A model generated the notes under the pieces. The model was not told where the DNA came from. It worked only from the letters and a program-made list of their open reading frames with translations, and searched no databases. The position numbers were made by a program, and so were the translations under genes. This document shows, piece by piece, positions 20,519-27,704 of a stretch of 31,499 nt of DNA (positions within the stretch are counted from its first letter, which is position 1; every line of letters starts with the position of its first letter). This DNA is from a virus: positions 1-31,499 of the IMG/VR virus record IMGVR_UViG_3300049477_000226; one strand, given 5' to 3'.

Positions 20519-22896
20519 GCTCCGTACTCCCCAAAGGGCTGGAAGAACGCCAGTGCACCTGGCTCGGCGCTGCGGATGGCGTTCACACGCTGGTCAAGCT
20601 CGCCCACACTCACGGCCTCGCCTTCATCTTTGGCGATCGGCACCGTAGTGCAGCGGCAGTTGTGGTCGTAGGGCGGCTGGGGTGCGTCGATGGGCAGCAC
20701 CGTGCCGTGCAGGGCCGCGTGGCTCGGGCGCACGGCGTCATCGCCTGCGGTTTCGTAGCGCAGGCCCGCGATGAAGGGGGCTGCCTGCTTGGCCTGCTGC
20801 TGCTGACCCGCGTTGTAGGAACGGTTCACGTTGTTGCGGAACACCGTCTCGGCGTAGGCCTCGCCTGCATCGGGCACGTTGGTCTTGAACCACTTGCCGA
20901 ACTCGCTGATGCCGCCTTCGCCTTCGCGCAGGAAGATATCCAGCTTGATTTTGACTTCCGCCAGCAAGCCTTCCTCGATCACGTGCGCGGCCGCGAACTG
21001 GTGGCGCGCGTAAGCCTGGGCGACTTGCTGCGCTGCCGTGGCTGCGCCGGCTTCACCCACGATGGGGGCGAGGGTGCGTGTGCTGAAATCGGCGATCGCT
21101 TCGTTGAAGGGCAGCTTCACGCTTGTTTCAAACACGAGCGTGGGGCTTTGCGAGCCCGCGTCGAGACGGATGCCCTTTGTCTTGAGTGAACGCGCCATGC
21201 GCGCGCGGCCTGCGATGTCGCCGAGCGCTTTGACTTTCGCGATTTCGTTGGCGAGGGTGACGGGGAAGGCCGGGTGCGTGCCTTCGCTCCAGCCGCTTGC
21301 GACGGCCTGCTCGTACTTGGTGAACTCGGGGGCGAGGCGCTCTTGGCTCAGTGCCACGAGCTGCGCTGATTCCGTGAGCTGGCGCGGCTTCTTGGCGAGC
21401 TTCGCGCGGGCTGCCACACGCTTGGGGGCTGGCTTGTTGTCGCGTTCTTCATCTTCGCCCACAAGTCCATCGCCATCGCGCATCGCCGATTCCTCATCGG
21501 GCGTCATGCCGAACGGGCTGGGCTGTACGGCGGGTTCGAGTGTGTCTTCGAGGCCGTCAGGGCGCGGGGCCTGGCGCTGCTCGTAATACCACTCGGTATC
21601 GAGCACGTCGTCTTTGCGCATCTGCGCCAGCACGTCGGGGCTGATGCGGCTGGCCTCGGACGGTGGTTCAAGCGTGAGCCAGGGCTGGCGCTCGCCGGGC
21701 TTGAGCTTGGGCACGGGCACGCCCATGCGCTCGTTTTCGGCGATGATGAAGGGGTTGGCGTCGTCGGTGAGCGTTTCGCCCAGATCCGCGCACACGCAGG
21801 CCACGGCCAGCGCTTCTTCGCCGATGTGTCCTGCGGTGTTGCCGCGCTCGGTGTCGGCTACGTTGGAGCTGAGCACGTTATCGAGCACGAGCTTGTGGGC
21901 TTCGAACGCGAGATGCTCGCGGCGTTCGCGGCTCATCTGGTGGCCCGCGATATTGGGCTTGAGCGCCTCGACAAGCGCCTCGGGCGGCAGGTTGACCACG
22001 CCCATGCGGCCCTGCATCGTCGCGAGTTTTTCCGCGTCGCTTGAGCGAATGCTCGATATCTGGTCGGCGCGCGCGTTGCCGTTGGACTTGCGCAGCAAGA
22101 GTGTGCCGATGGCCTGGCGGTCGTGGATCAGTTCCCAGTTCTTTTCGGCGCGCTGGTCCGCGATCGCGATATTCAACAAGGCCCATGCAAGCTCGGTGTC
22201 GCCCTCGGGGTTACTGCCGCCGCCGGGGCGGTAGGCCACGAAGCGATTGCGCGGCATCGGCTGGGTCTTGCGCTGCTCTTCGGTGACGCTGCGCGAGGTG
22301 GCGTACTCGGTTTCTTTGACAATCTGGCCGTCTGCCGTGGGGCTGAGCACGCCGCCAGCCTTGGCCTTGAGACGGCCGCAGCGGCGGAAATCGAATGCCG
22401 CAATGTCGCCCGCCCACACACTCTTGAGCAGCGAATAGCGCAGGCCCTCAGCGCCGTGCGCCCAGGCCAGCCAGCGCAGGATGCTCGCCACACCCTTGGA
22501 GTTGTCCCAGCACTTCTGCAAGAAGGGCACAAGCTCGCTGCCCTCGTCACCATTGACCACCACGCGGCGCGAGCCCACCTGCTTGGCGAGCTTGTTGATG
22601 GGCTGCAACGTGGCGGGCGTGGTGCGGATGATTCTGTAGGCGTCGGCGTTGAGGTCGTCGGGCACAGCGTCGTGCCACTCGGGTGCGCCGCCAGCGAGGT
22701 AGTTGTCGCGCACCGGCAATTCGGGGGCGAGCTCGCTTTGTGTCGGTTTGCGCTTCGGCTCCGTCACGGGCGGCTTGCTGTCTGGCGCTTGCACATCTTC
22801 TGCGGCGAGGCGGGAATTGCCCCAGGGCAGGGCGTTGCGCACGCCAAGCGTGATGCGTTGGATCAACGAGGGTTTGGGAGCAAGCGCTGCATCCAT
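20515..22896 (-). CDS. Portal protein fused to MuF-type head-morphogenesis domain
   Basis: This is a 793-residue protein. I start it at ATG 22896 (MDAALAPKPSLIQ); a TTG at 22953 would add 19 residues, and neither start has a strong ribosome site. The first 420 residues have the features of Mu gp29-like portals (DUF935): an early LNADAYRIIRTTPAT region, FRYGRLK-like basic patches, ELAWALLNIAIADQRAEKNWELIHD and ERREHLAFEAHKLVLDNVL. From about residue 640 the chain becomes MuF/SPP1-gp7-like: AETVFRNNVNRSYNAG, then VRPSHAALHG and PPYDHNCRC, the typical Cys/His ending. In Mu these are two genes (29 and 30); here they are one chain. The portal forms the DNA entry ring, and MuF acts inside the head. 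Confidence 0.7.
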   Translation of the reverse strand: MDAALAPKPSLIQRITLGVRNALPWGNSRLAAEDVQAPDSKPPVTEPKRKPTQSELAPELPVRDNYLAGGAPEWHDAVPDDLNADAYRIIRTTPATLQPINKLAKQVGSRRVVVNGDEGSELVPFLQKCWDNSKGVASILRWLAWAHGAEGLRYSLLKSVWAGDIAAFDFRRCGRLKAKAGGVLSPTADGQIVKETEYATSRSVTEEQRKTQPMPRNRFVAYRPGGGSNPEGDTELAWALLNIAIADQRAEKNWELIHDRQAIGTLLLRKSNGNARADQISSIRSSDAEKLATMQGRMGVVNLPPEALVEALKPNIAGHQMSRERREHLAFEAHKLVLDNVLSSNVADTERGNTAGHIGEEALAVACVCADLGETLTDDANPFIIAENERMGVPVPKLKPGERQPWLTLEPPSEASRISPDVLAQMRKDDVLDTEWYYEQRQAPRPDGLEDTLEPAVQPSPFGMTPDEESAMRDGDGLVGEDEERDNKPAPKRVAARAKLAKKPRQLTESAQLVALSQERLAPEFTKYEQAVASGWSEGTHPAFPVTLANEIAKVKALGDIAGRARMARSLKTKGIRLDAGSQSPTLVFETSVKLPFNEAIADFSTRTLAPIVGEAGAATAAQQVAQAYARHQFAAAHVIEEGLLAEVKIKLDIFLREGEGGISEFGKWFKTNVPDAGEAYAETVFRNNVNRSYNAGQQQQAKQAAPFIAGLRYETAGDDAVRPSHAALHGTVLPIDAPQPPYDHNCRCTTVPIAKDEGEAVSVGELDQRVNAIRSAEPGALAFFQPFGEYGA

Positions 22897-22945
22897 GCGC
22901 ACACAAGTAGCGCAAAGTTTTTCGGTTGACAAACAACGAACCCTT

Positions 22946-22974
22946 TTGCGCAAGTACGTTAGAGGCCGTATGAT
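22946..22974 (+). promoter_or_regulatory. Candidate promoter for the plus-strand helix-turn-helix cassette
   Basis: TATGAT (22969-22974), five of six to the -10 consensus, lies 17 bases after TTGCGC (22946-22951), a poor -35 with only the TTG matching. Transcription would start near 22981, followed by TAGGAG about eight bases before ATG 23004. The region is the only stretch within the head module where genes diverge. Confidence 0.4.
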
Positions 22975-23003
22975 GCCGTTCCAAGGACTTAGGAGCCGCT
23001 TCG

Positions 23004-23240
23004 ATGGCCGACAGAACCTTGGAACTCGACGCTGATCTCGCCAAGCTTTACGGCTTCATGCTCACGACCACCGAGGTGGCCACGGTGCTGCACGTGGACC
23101 GCAAGACCGTGCGCAAGCTTGCCAGCGACGGCCAGCTCAAGGCCTCGCACGTAGGGGCTGCACGCGCGAAACTCCGCTTCGTTCGAAAAGAAGTTGCCCG
23201 CTTCGTGGCCCGCTGCGAAGATGACGGCGACGATGAATAA
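23004..23240 (+). CDS. Helix-turn-helix (excisionase/MerR-like) protein within head operon
   Basis: This is a 78-residue protein with a good ribosome site (AGGAG eight bases upstream). Residues about 20-62 match the compact DNA-binding fold of excisionases and MerR-like HTH_17 proteins: LTTTEVATVLHVDRKTVRKLASDGQLKASHVG, then RFVRKEVARFV. The pattern is ...EVA..L.V...TV.KL...G.L.A...G...RF....V..F. It probably binds DNA as a transcription regulator or directionality factor. It reads opposite to the whole late operon, between terminase and portal, and has its own promoter. The acidic tail (CEDDGDDE) is short. A regulatory role at the head genes is likely but unproven. Confidence 0.75.
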   Translation: MADRTLELDADLAKLYGFMLTTTEVATVLHVDRKTVRKLASDGQLKASHVGAARAKLRFVRKEVARFVARCEDDGDDE

Positions 23241-23388
23241 CCGCTTGCCGCTTGTTCCTGATTCAAACCCGAACCTGGCGCGCGAGGTTGCGCTTGCCCG
23301 CGTGCGTGAGGCTCAGTGCAAACGCGAGCTGGCCGCACTCAAACGCGTGCGCGTGGTCGTGAAACCCGCGCAGCCGCCCAAGCCTTGA
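23233..23388 (+). CDS. Small basic protein following the helix-turn-helix gene
   Basis: This is a 51-residue protein. It starts at ATG 23233, overlapping the stop of the helix-turn-helix gene by eight bases (ATGAATAA), so it is translated from the same message. It is basic and helical (LAREVALARVREAQCKRELAALKRVRVVVKPA), with a proline-rich end. One long amphipathic helix is likely. No family is recognised. It ends 12 bases before the stop of the opposing terminase gene. It may be a partner of the regulator. Confidence 0.5.
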   Translation: MNNRLPLVPDSNPNLAREVALARVREAQCKRELAALKRVRVVVKPAQPPKP

Positions 23389-23399
23389 CCCGTCAATAG

Positions 23400-24896
23400 C
23401 TACCAGTTGAGGCCCGCGAGATTGTCGCGCAGGCCTTGCCAGGCGTCGCCGCCTTCGTTGGCGAGCGTGAGTGCGAGCGCATCGGCGAAGTCGGGGCTTT
23501 TCACGCCGCGCCGCCTGAGTGAATCCTTGCTTTCTATGGCGAGTTTGCCGGTGCTCGTGACCAGGTAGCGCGGCAGGCTCAGTTGCTGCGCCAGCTCCGT
23601 TGCATCGGGCGGCAGGCTGATGCAGTCTTCGAGCTTGTGCGCACCTGTGTGCTGGGCATTCTCGTGGGTTTTCCTGAAGCGCTCTCGCAGCTTCCACCAA
23701 ATTTCGGCTTTCAGGTTCGCGAACTTCTCTTCGCTGGTGCGGCCGTCGGGCCACACGTTGCCCGATGCGGGCTCCCCTACGTTGATGCCGATGGCGGGTG
23801 CGTTGGTATGCTTGAGGGTGCTGGCCACGCCTGCGCCGATGCCCACGCTGTCAAAGTAGAACTGGCTTGCGCCCGAGGCGTTCAAGAGCAAGAGCGCGCG
23901 CTGCGCAGTCGCCGTGGTGTCGCCGTCGCCCCAGGCGTTCATGTTTTCGACCACGGGGCCAAAGCGGCACAGGAACACGCTCTTGTCGCGGCCTCCGCCC
24001 ACATCCAGCGCAGCCACGCCCTGCTTGCCGCGCGGGGCTCTGTAGCCGATGGCGGACTGCACCCACGCGCCGGGGATCACGATGTCCTCTAAACTCGCCG
24101 TGTAATCGATGTCGATTTCCTGCGCCACGATAATCGGGTCGAGTGTGGCTTTCTGCTTGGCGTACCAGGCCTCGCCTTTGCGCGGGTCGTCGCGCCAGTG
24201 GAACGTGAACACGGGCACGACTCCGCCGTGGCGCTTGCGGTAGAACGGGTTGCCCGTGCCGTTTGGAGTGCTCACGTCGATCTTGCAATCCGTGTTCTGG
24301 CTCAACGCAGCCTCGATGCGCTCGGGCCTTTCGTAGAACGCGCTCTCGTCTTTGAAATAGATCGAGTTGCGGCCGCCGCGCCCGATCTGGTCGCCCGCTT
24401 CGCCTGTGATCGTGGCGCCATTGTGCGGGTTCACGATCTTTAGATAGCCTGCGTGCTCGTCGAGTTTGAAGCCTTGCGGCAGCATGTGCGGCGGCAGGTT
24501 GCGCAGCAAAATTCGCAGCTTCTCGAAGATGCTGTCAGGGTCGCCCAGGCGGTCCACGAGCAATTCTTTGCGCGAGCCGAAGCCGACTTTCGCGCCTTCA
24601 CGATACAGCCAAAGCCAGGCGGCGAAGCCGACGCACAGCCACGTAACGCCCATGTCGCGGGTCTTTTCCACGAGGCCGTCTTCGTGGCCGTCGAATCGGG
24701 CCTGCAACCAGCGGATGAATTGGTCCTGGCGCGCGAAGAGCCTGAACGGAATCAGCGCCGGCGAGCGGCGCGGGTCGTAGGTTTTGCAGAACTCGTTTAT
24801 AAAAAACGCCGGGTCGCGGCGCGCGAGCTCGGCCTTGACGTCACGTCTGGTTATTTGTGGCAGCGTCGTCAACGAGCAGGCTCCGCAACACGTCAA
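23400..24896 (-). CDS. terL: Terminase large subunit
   Basis: This 498-residue protein is the packaging motor: ATPase plus nuclease. The Walker A-type loop is KTRDMGVTW (78-86), with the lysine at the front, as in lambda gpA and Mu gp28-like terminases, and not GKT. Walker B with catalytic glutamate is SIYFKDES (Asp183, Glu184), followed by the coupling motif DVSTPNGTGNPF near 207. The RNase H-like nuclease shows Asp298 (ALDVGGG), Asp349 (FYFDSVG) and Asp469/Asp472 (SPDFADAL). The length is usual. Its ATG at 24896 overlaps the small-subunit gene by 56 bases; an alternative TTG lies eight codons in. The gene ends face to face with a plus-strand cassette. Confidence 0.88.
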   Translation of the reverse strand: MTCCGACSLTTLPQITRRDVKAELARRDPAFFINEFCKTYDPRRSPALIPFRLFARQDQFIRWLQARFDGHEDGLVEKTRDMGVTWLCVGFAAWLWLYREGAKVGFGSRKELLVDRLGDPDSIFEKLRILLRNLPPHMLPQGFKLDEHAGYLKIVNPHNGATITGEAGDQIGRGGRNSIYFKDESAFYERPERIEAALSQNTDCKIDVSTPNGTGNPFYRKRHGGVVPVFTFHWRDDPRKGEAWYAKQKATLDPIIVAQEIDIDYTASLEDIVIPGAWVQSAIGYRAPRGKQGVAALDVGGGRDKSVFLCRFGPVVENMNAWGDGDTTATAQRALLLLNASGASQFYFDSVGIGAGVASTLKHTNAPAIGINVGEPASGNVWPDGRTSEEKFANLKAEIWWKLRERFRKTHENAQHTGAHKLEDCISLPPDATELAQQLSLPRYLVTSTGKLAIESKDSLRRRGVKSPDFADALALTLANEGGDAWQGLRDNLAGLNW

Positions 24897-25302
24897 TGGG
24901 CACGCCGCTCAAGTCTACTTTGCTTTCGGTCTGGATTGGCGCACCGTCCGGCCCGCTGTGCTCGTTGCGCGTGAGCTCGCCGTACTTGCGCGGCTTGAGT
25001 TTGGCAGCCACCCACTTGCGGGCGTCCACACGCAGGCGCCCGAGCTGCGGGTCCGCTGCCGCGTCGGCTATATCGATGATCTCTTCGGCCAGGGCGTCAG
25101 CCTGGTCCTCGCGCGCGCGCGCGTACTGGGCACGAAATTCCGGCTTGTCGCGCAGCCAACGCCTGACTGTTTCGTGACTTGGGAAACAGTTGCGGCGGCA
25201 GATTGATTTCAGGGAGTAGCCGTTGGCGAGAAGTCGACACAGCCTATCGGCCAGCCTTCGGCTGAACACGCTCGGGCGGCCCTGTTTGCGGCGCTGCCTC
25301 AT
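24841..25302 (-). CDS. terS: Terminase small subunit
   Basis: This is a 153-residue protein and the first gene of the late operon. A basic N-terminus (RQRRKQGRP) precedes a helix-turn-helix at about residues 25-52 (LLANGYSLKSICRRN, SHETVRRWLRDKPEF). A helical oligomerisation region follows (QYARAREDQADALAEEIIDIAD) and the VDARKWVAAKLKPRKYGE motif typical of this terminase family. It recognises the packaging site and loads the large subunit. The C-terminal 19 codons overlap terL in another frame, so their expression is coupled. GAGGT lies 11 bases upstream of the ATG. A promoter-like TTGACA lies about 60 bases upstream. Confidence 0.82.
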   Translation of the reverse strand: MRQRRKQGRPSVFSRRLADRLCRLLANGYSLKSICRRNCFPSHETVRRWLRDKPEFRAQYARAREDQADALAEEIIDIADAAADPQLGRLRVDARKWVAAKLKPRKYGELTRNEHSGPDGAPIQTESKVDLSGVPIDVLRSLLVDDAATNNQT

Positions 25303-25336
25303 TCGATCAGTTTACCTCGGCGCTCGGCCATGTCTC

Positions 25337-25374
25337 AAGTGTCCTTCACTGGTGCTGACCTGTCAACACGTCAG
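25337..25374 (-). promoter_or_regulatory. Candidate late promoter with overlapping inverted repeat
   Basis: On the minus strand TTGACA (25366 to 25361) is a perfect -35 box. Seventeen bases later GACACT is a poor -10 (three of six). CTGAC (25355-25359) and GTCAG (25370-25374) form an inverted repeat around the -35, possibly a regulator site. Transcription would start about 28 bases before terS. A phage activator would explain a weak -10. It is a candidate only. Confidence 0.3.
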
Positions 25375-25679
25375 GCCTCCACCATCACGCGAAGCATCAG
25401 CTTGCCCGCGTCACCGCCGCACTTGCGGCCTTGCCCTTCTGATTCGTACCAGTACTTCCCCGGCCCGCTTGCAAATGCGGTCAGGGGTTTCCTGGTGCCG
25501 TCTGGCATTACCAGCTCGCTCATTTCATCGTCAATCAGCAGGCCGGTGAATGTCAGAACCGGACGCACGGGCACTACGGTTTCCTGTGCGCGCTTGTCGC
25601 CCTCGCTGCGTTCGCAGAGGGTGCATTTCCTGCGGCCCTTGCGCGCTTGGCGTTCGTTGCAGATCCGGCAAATAGTCAT
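25371..25679 (-). CDS. Small protein with N-terminal zinc-ribbon-like cysteines
   Basis: This is a 102-residue protein from ATG 25679, which overlaps the preceding stop as ATGA; the longer frame with 13 more residues is less likely. The N-terminus has CRIC and CTLC pairs (MTICRICNERQ, RKCTLCER), a zinc-finger layout. A beta-rich tail follows (PVLTFTGLLIDDEMSELVMPDG). I do not recognise a family. It ends just upstream of the late-promoter candidate and is coupled to a second zinc-ribbon gene, so the two may act together on nucleic acid or in transcription switching. Confidence 0.6.
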   Translation of the reverse strand: MTICRICNERQARKGRRKCTLCERSEGDKRAQETVVPVRPVLTFTGLLIDDEMSELVMPDGTRKPLTAFASGPGKYWYESEGQGRKCGGDAGKLMLRVMVEA

Positions 25680-25855
25680 TTTGCACCTGTGGTTTTGAAC
25701 TCTAATGGGAAGGCACATTCAGGGCAGACGGCCTCGCGCCACGGTGGCAGTTTGAACCCGCATTCGTAGCAGCGCTTAGGGCGCGGTTTGGCTAACTTGG
25801 CTTTCCTGGCCTCTTCGCGGATGCATTCGAGCTTCCTGCGGCGCTTGGTTGGCAT
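25676..25855 (-). CDS. Small zinc-ribbon protein
   Basis: This is a 59-residue protein from ATG 25855. It begins very basic (PTKRRRKLECIREEARKAK) and then has CYEC and CPEC pairs (KRCYECGFKLPP, AVCPECAFPL), a complete zinc-ribbon pattern. Proteins like this often bind nucleic acid. The stop overlaps the start of the next gene. ATG 25855 removes a seven-residue extension in the longer frame. Downstream lies another CxxC protein. Confidence 0.65.
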   Translation of the reverse strand: MPTKRRRKLECIREEARKAKLAKPRPKRCYECGFKLPPWREAVCPECAFPLEFKTTGAK

Positions 25856-25927
25856 GGCTCCCCTCTCCGTTTGCACTCACTACCCGCCCCACGGGTCCAG
25901 CGCAGGGCGGGCGGTGATGGCAGGCTG

Positions 25928-26467
25928 CTACGCCACATCCTTTTTCTTCCGCCGTTTGATCGCTTCAGCGTCAAACGTCAGCGTCCCGTTGACCATTTCT
26001 CCAGGGCCAAAGGCCTTCTCAAGTTCCTCACCAACCTTCTTCACGAAATCGTCTTGCGGCTTGGCCTCGCCCTTCTTGAACTCCAAAGCCTTCTGCGCGG
26101 GCTTGAACATGAGCACAAGCGCGTTGGCATCTGTGATCGCAGCCAGTTCCACGCCAGTGAACCGCCGGTCAATCGTGAACGTGATTGACGCGCTGGCTTG
26201 CGTGCCTTCCTCCTCCGTGGTCTGCCAGGCGTCCGTGCGTTGAAGCTCGCCCTTGCCATCGTACAGCACCTTGGAATCGGCCACGATTATGAGCCGGCCA
26301 GGTTCCTTCTCAAAGCTCATGCGCTTAGCCGCGCGTTGCTCGCCGTCCTTCTCGCCACCTTGCAGCGTGACTATCGGCGGCAATTGGCCCGTCGCGTCAT
26401 CCACGAATTTGATTGAATCGGATTTCTCCGCACGCGAATGCGATTTGTATTTGACCAGTGCTTTCAT
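25928..26467 (-). CDS. Unrecognised phage protein in early operon
   Basis: This is a 179-residue protein with AAGG upstream of ATG 26467. The chain is charged and beta-rich (RLIIVADSKVLYDGKGELQRT, SASITFTIDRRFTGVELAAITDANALVLMF) with a basic helical tail (EAIKRRKKKDVA). No family is recognised and no enzyme motif is seen. Its neighbours are a conserved unknown, a RusA-type resolvase and two zinc-ribbon proteins. It may be a single-strand-binding or recombination accessory, which is only a position-based guess. Confidence 0.6.
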   Translation of the reverse strand: MKALVKYKSHSRAEKSDSIKFVDDATGQLPPIVTLQGGEKDGEQRAAKRMSFEKEPGRLIIVADSKVLYDGKGELQRTDAWQTTEEEGTQASASITFTIDRRFTGVELAAITDANALVLMFKPAQKALEFKKGEAKPQDDFVKKVGEELEKAFGPGEMVNGTLTFDAEAIKRRKKKDVA

Positions 26468-26479
26468 TTTTTGCCTTGG

Positions 26480-26920
26480 TTATGGAATGTAAAGTGTCGC
26501 GATGATTGCCTGATAGTCGCAGTCAGCCAGCCCAACAATCGCCGTGCCGTCGGACTCGCCTTGATTGGCCACCCAAAGCGGCGTGTCGGCGTGCATTCTG
26601 AAATCGCCGCCCTTGTAGCCCTCGTAGACCTTGCCTATAGCGCCCTCAAGCCACGTCAGCACCGTGGCCACATCGGGCGTTTTGTTTTCGTATGACCGTG
26701 CCCGCCAACCAAGCGACAACTGCTCGTAATAACCACGATAGCTTTGGGGCTCCCGTGGCTCGCACCCGCAGAAATCAAACACAACATCCTGATCCTGTGG
26801 CCGCGATTTTAGTAGCGCAATCAGTTCACCGAGCGTGCATTGGCCGCGCGCCATATTTTCAGCGCGGGTGATAATCCTGGACGCTTCCAGTGCGGCCTTT
26901 ATGGGTTCTTCTGTGTTCAT
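26480..26920 (-). CDS. Conserved phage protein of unknown function
   Basis: This is a 146-residue protein with a clear ribosome site (AGGGGA about five bases before ATG 26920). It contains TLGELIALLKSRPQDQDVVFDF, SYRGYYEQLSLG, VYEGYKGGDFRMHADTPLWVANQGES and IVGL. I have seen this set, LGELI ... YRGYY ... GYKGGDF-x-M ... TPLWVA, recurring in phages of several bacterial groups, without an assigned function. The Tyr- and Asp-rich blocks suggest a binding site. It lies between RusA and an unrecognised protein, in the replication and recombination region. Confidence 0.7.
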   Translation of the reverse strand: MNTEEPIKAALEASRIITRAENMARGQCTLGELIALLKSRPQDQDVVFDFCGCEPREPQSYRGYYEQLSLGWRARSYENKTPDVATVLTWLEGAIGKVYEGYKGGDFRMHADTPLWVANQGESDGTAIVGLADCDYQAIIATLYIP

Positions 26921-26956
26921 GCTTCCCCTAAAATTGCGAGAACCTGCCTCGCGGAA

Positions 26957-27427
26957 TTATTCCTCGAATATGAGTAGCGCCACAATGGCGTACTCTCTGT
27001 CGGCGTTCGTTTTCTCAGCGACCACGCGCCTGATTCTGCAATCATCAATCCCAGCGCCTTCGCAGACGGCATCCTCAAGCAGCTTGATCCTGTTGCTGGC
27101 GTCAAAGCGGCGCACAGGGCCATTTTTGTAGTGGAGCGGCACAAACAACCTGATCGAAAGCTGAAACCACACGGGCATTTTATACGTCGCCAGGTGCTCA
27201 AACATTTCGCGTACTTGTTTCTTGTACGCCCTGCCCTCAGCGCTCAGAACGCGCCTGCCCCGCACGGTCGCGTATGCATGATTGACGCTCGGCGGCATTG
27301 TGACCTCAACGCTCCAACCGCCGAACGGTAGACCACCCACACGCGCGGCCTCCTTGATCCTGACCGCGCACGCAGCATCGCCTGCTTTGCGGAACTCGGA
27401 CGCTGTGATTGCGATGGGCTTGCTCAA
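26957..27427 (-). CDS. rusA: RusA-type Holliday-junction resolvase
   Basis: This is a 156-residue protein. I place its start at TTG 27427, which overlaps the preceding stop as TTGA with AGCGGAGA about nine bases upstream; the longer ATG-type frame has no support. The RusA core is clear: VTMPPSVNHAYATVRGRRVLS near residue 42, RLFVPLHYKNG, then RRFDASNRIKLLEDAVCEGAGIDDCRIRRV, with the metal-binding aspartates (FDASN, LEDA and GIDD) in their usual places. RusA cuts four-way junctions made in replication or recombination. Compared with minimal RusA it has about 35 extra N-terminal residues (ITASEFRKAGD). Confidence 0.8.
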   Translation of the reverse strand: MSKPIAITASEFRKAGDAACAVRIKEAARVGGLPFGGWSVEVTMPPSVNHAYATVRGRRVLSAEGRAYKKQVREMFEHLATYKMPVWFQLSIRLFVPLHYKNGPVRRFDASNRIKLLEDAVCEGAGIDDCRIRRVVAEKTNADREYAIVALLIFEE

Positions 27428-27636
27428 GAAATTATCTCCGCTGTGATGCCCTCGCCCACGAGCGGGAAACAAATGTATATGTGGCCCAACCAAAGTGACG
27501 GGCCAGACCCGCACGGGCCGTTGCCAATCTGGTTGGCTACCCCCTCAAAGGTCGAGCCTGTCACGTCAACGATCCTCACGCGCGACTCGTACAATTTCAC
27601 CGTGCGCAGAAATTTTACCGCTTCGTCGCGTGTCAT
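27424..27636 (-). CDS. Small unknown phage protein
   Basis: This is a 70-residue protein from ATG 27636, where GAGAGG lies six or seven bases upstream; the longer frame would add 27 residues over a 21-codon ORF. It opens with a short helix (TRDEAVKFLRTVKLY) and continues with strands (RVRIVDVTGSTFEGVANQI, PSLWLGHIYICFPL). The family is unknown. It overlaps RusA by four bases and may be co-translated. Confidence 0.6.
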   Translation of the reverse strand: MTRDEAVKFLRTVKLYESRVRIVDVTGSTFEGVANQIGNGPCGSGPSLWLGHIYICFPLVGEGITAEIIS

Positions 27637-27638
27637 TT

Positions 27639-27704
27639 TTACCCTCTCAGAAGTTTCAACGCGGCCTTGATCGCGGGGTTGAGCGTCGCCTGGTCTTGGG
27701 TCAT
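27639..27704 (-). CDS. Tiny ORF between helicase loader and small protein
   Basis: This is a 21-codon frame (MTQDQATLNPAIKAALKLLRG). Its ATG overlaps the helicase-loader stop as ATGA, and it ends two bases before the next ATG at 27636. It would encode one short amphipathic helix. It fills what would otherwise be a gap in a tightly coupled operon. It could be a real microprotein or just a way to carry ribosomes to the next gene. Confidence 0.35.
   Translation of the reverse strand: MTQDQATLNPAIKAALKLLRG

Noticed and set aside
22926-22974. Strong promoter pairing TTGACA (22926-22931) with TATGAT (22969-22974)
   Set aside because: The spacing is 37 bases, far outside the usual 16-18, so these two boxes cannot act together. 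A weaker -35 was used instead.
26917-27201. A 94-residue Cys/Ser-rich minus-strand frame within the RusA gene
   Set aside because: It is wholly inside the well-supported RusA frame and has no ribosome site or recognisable pattern.
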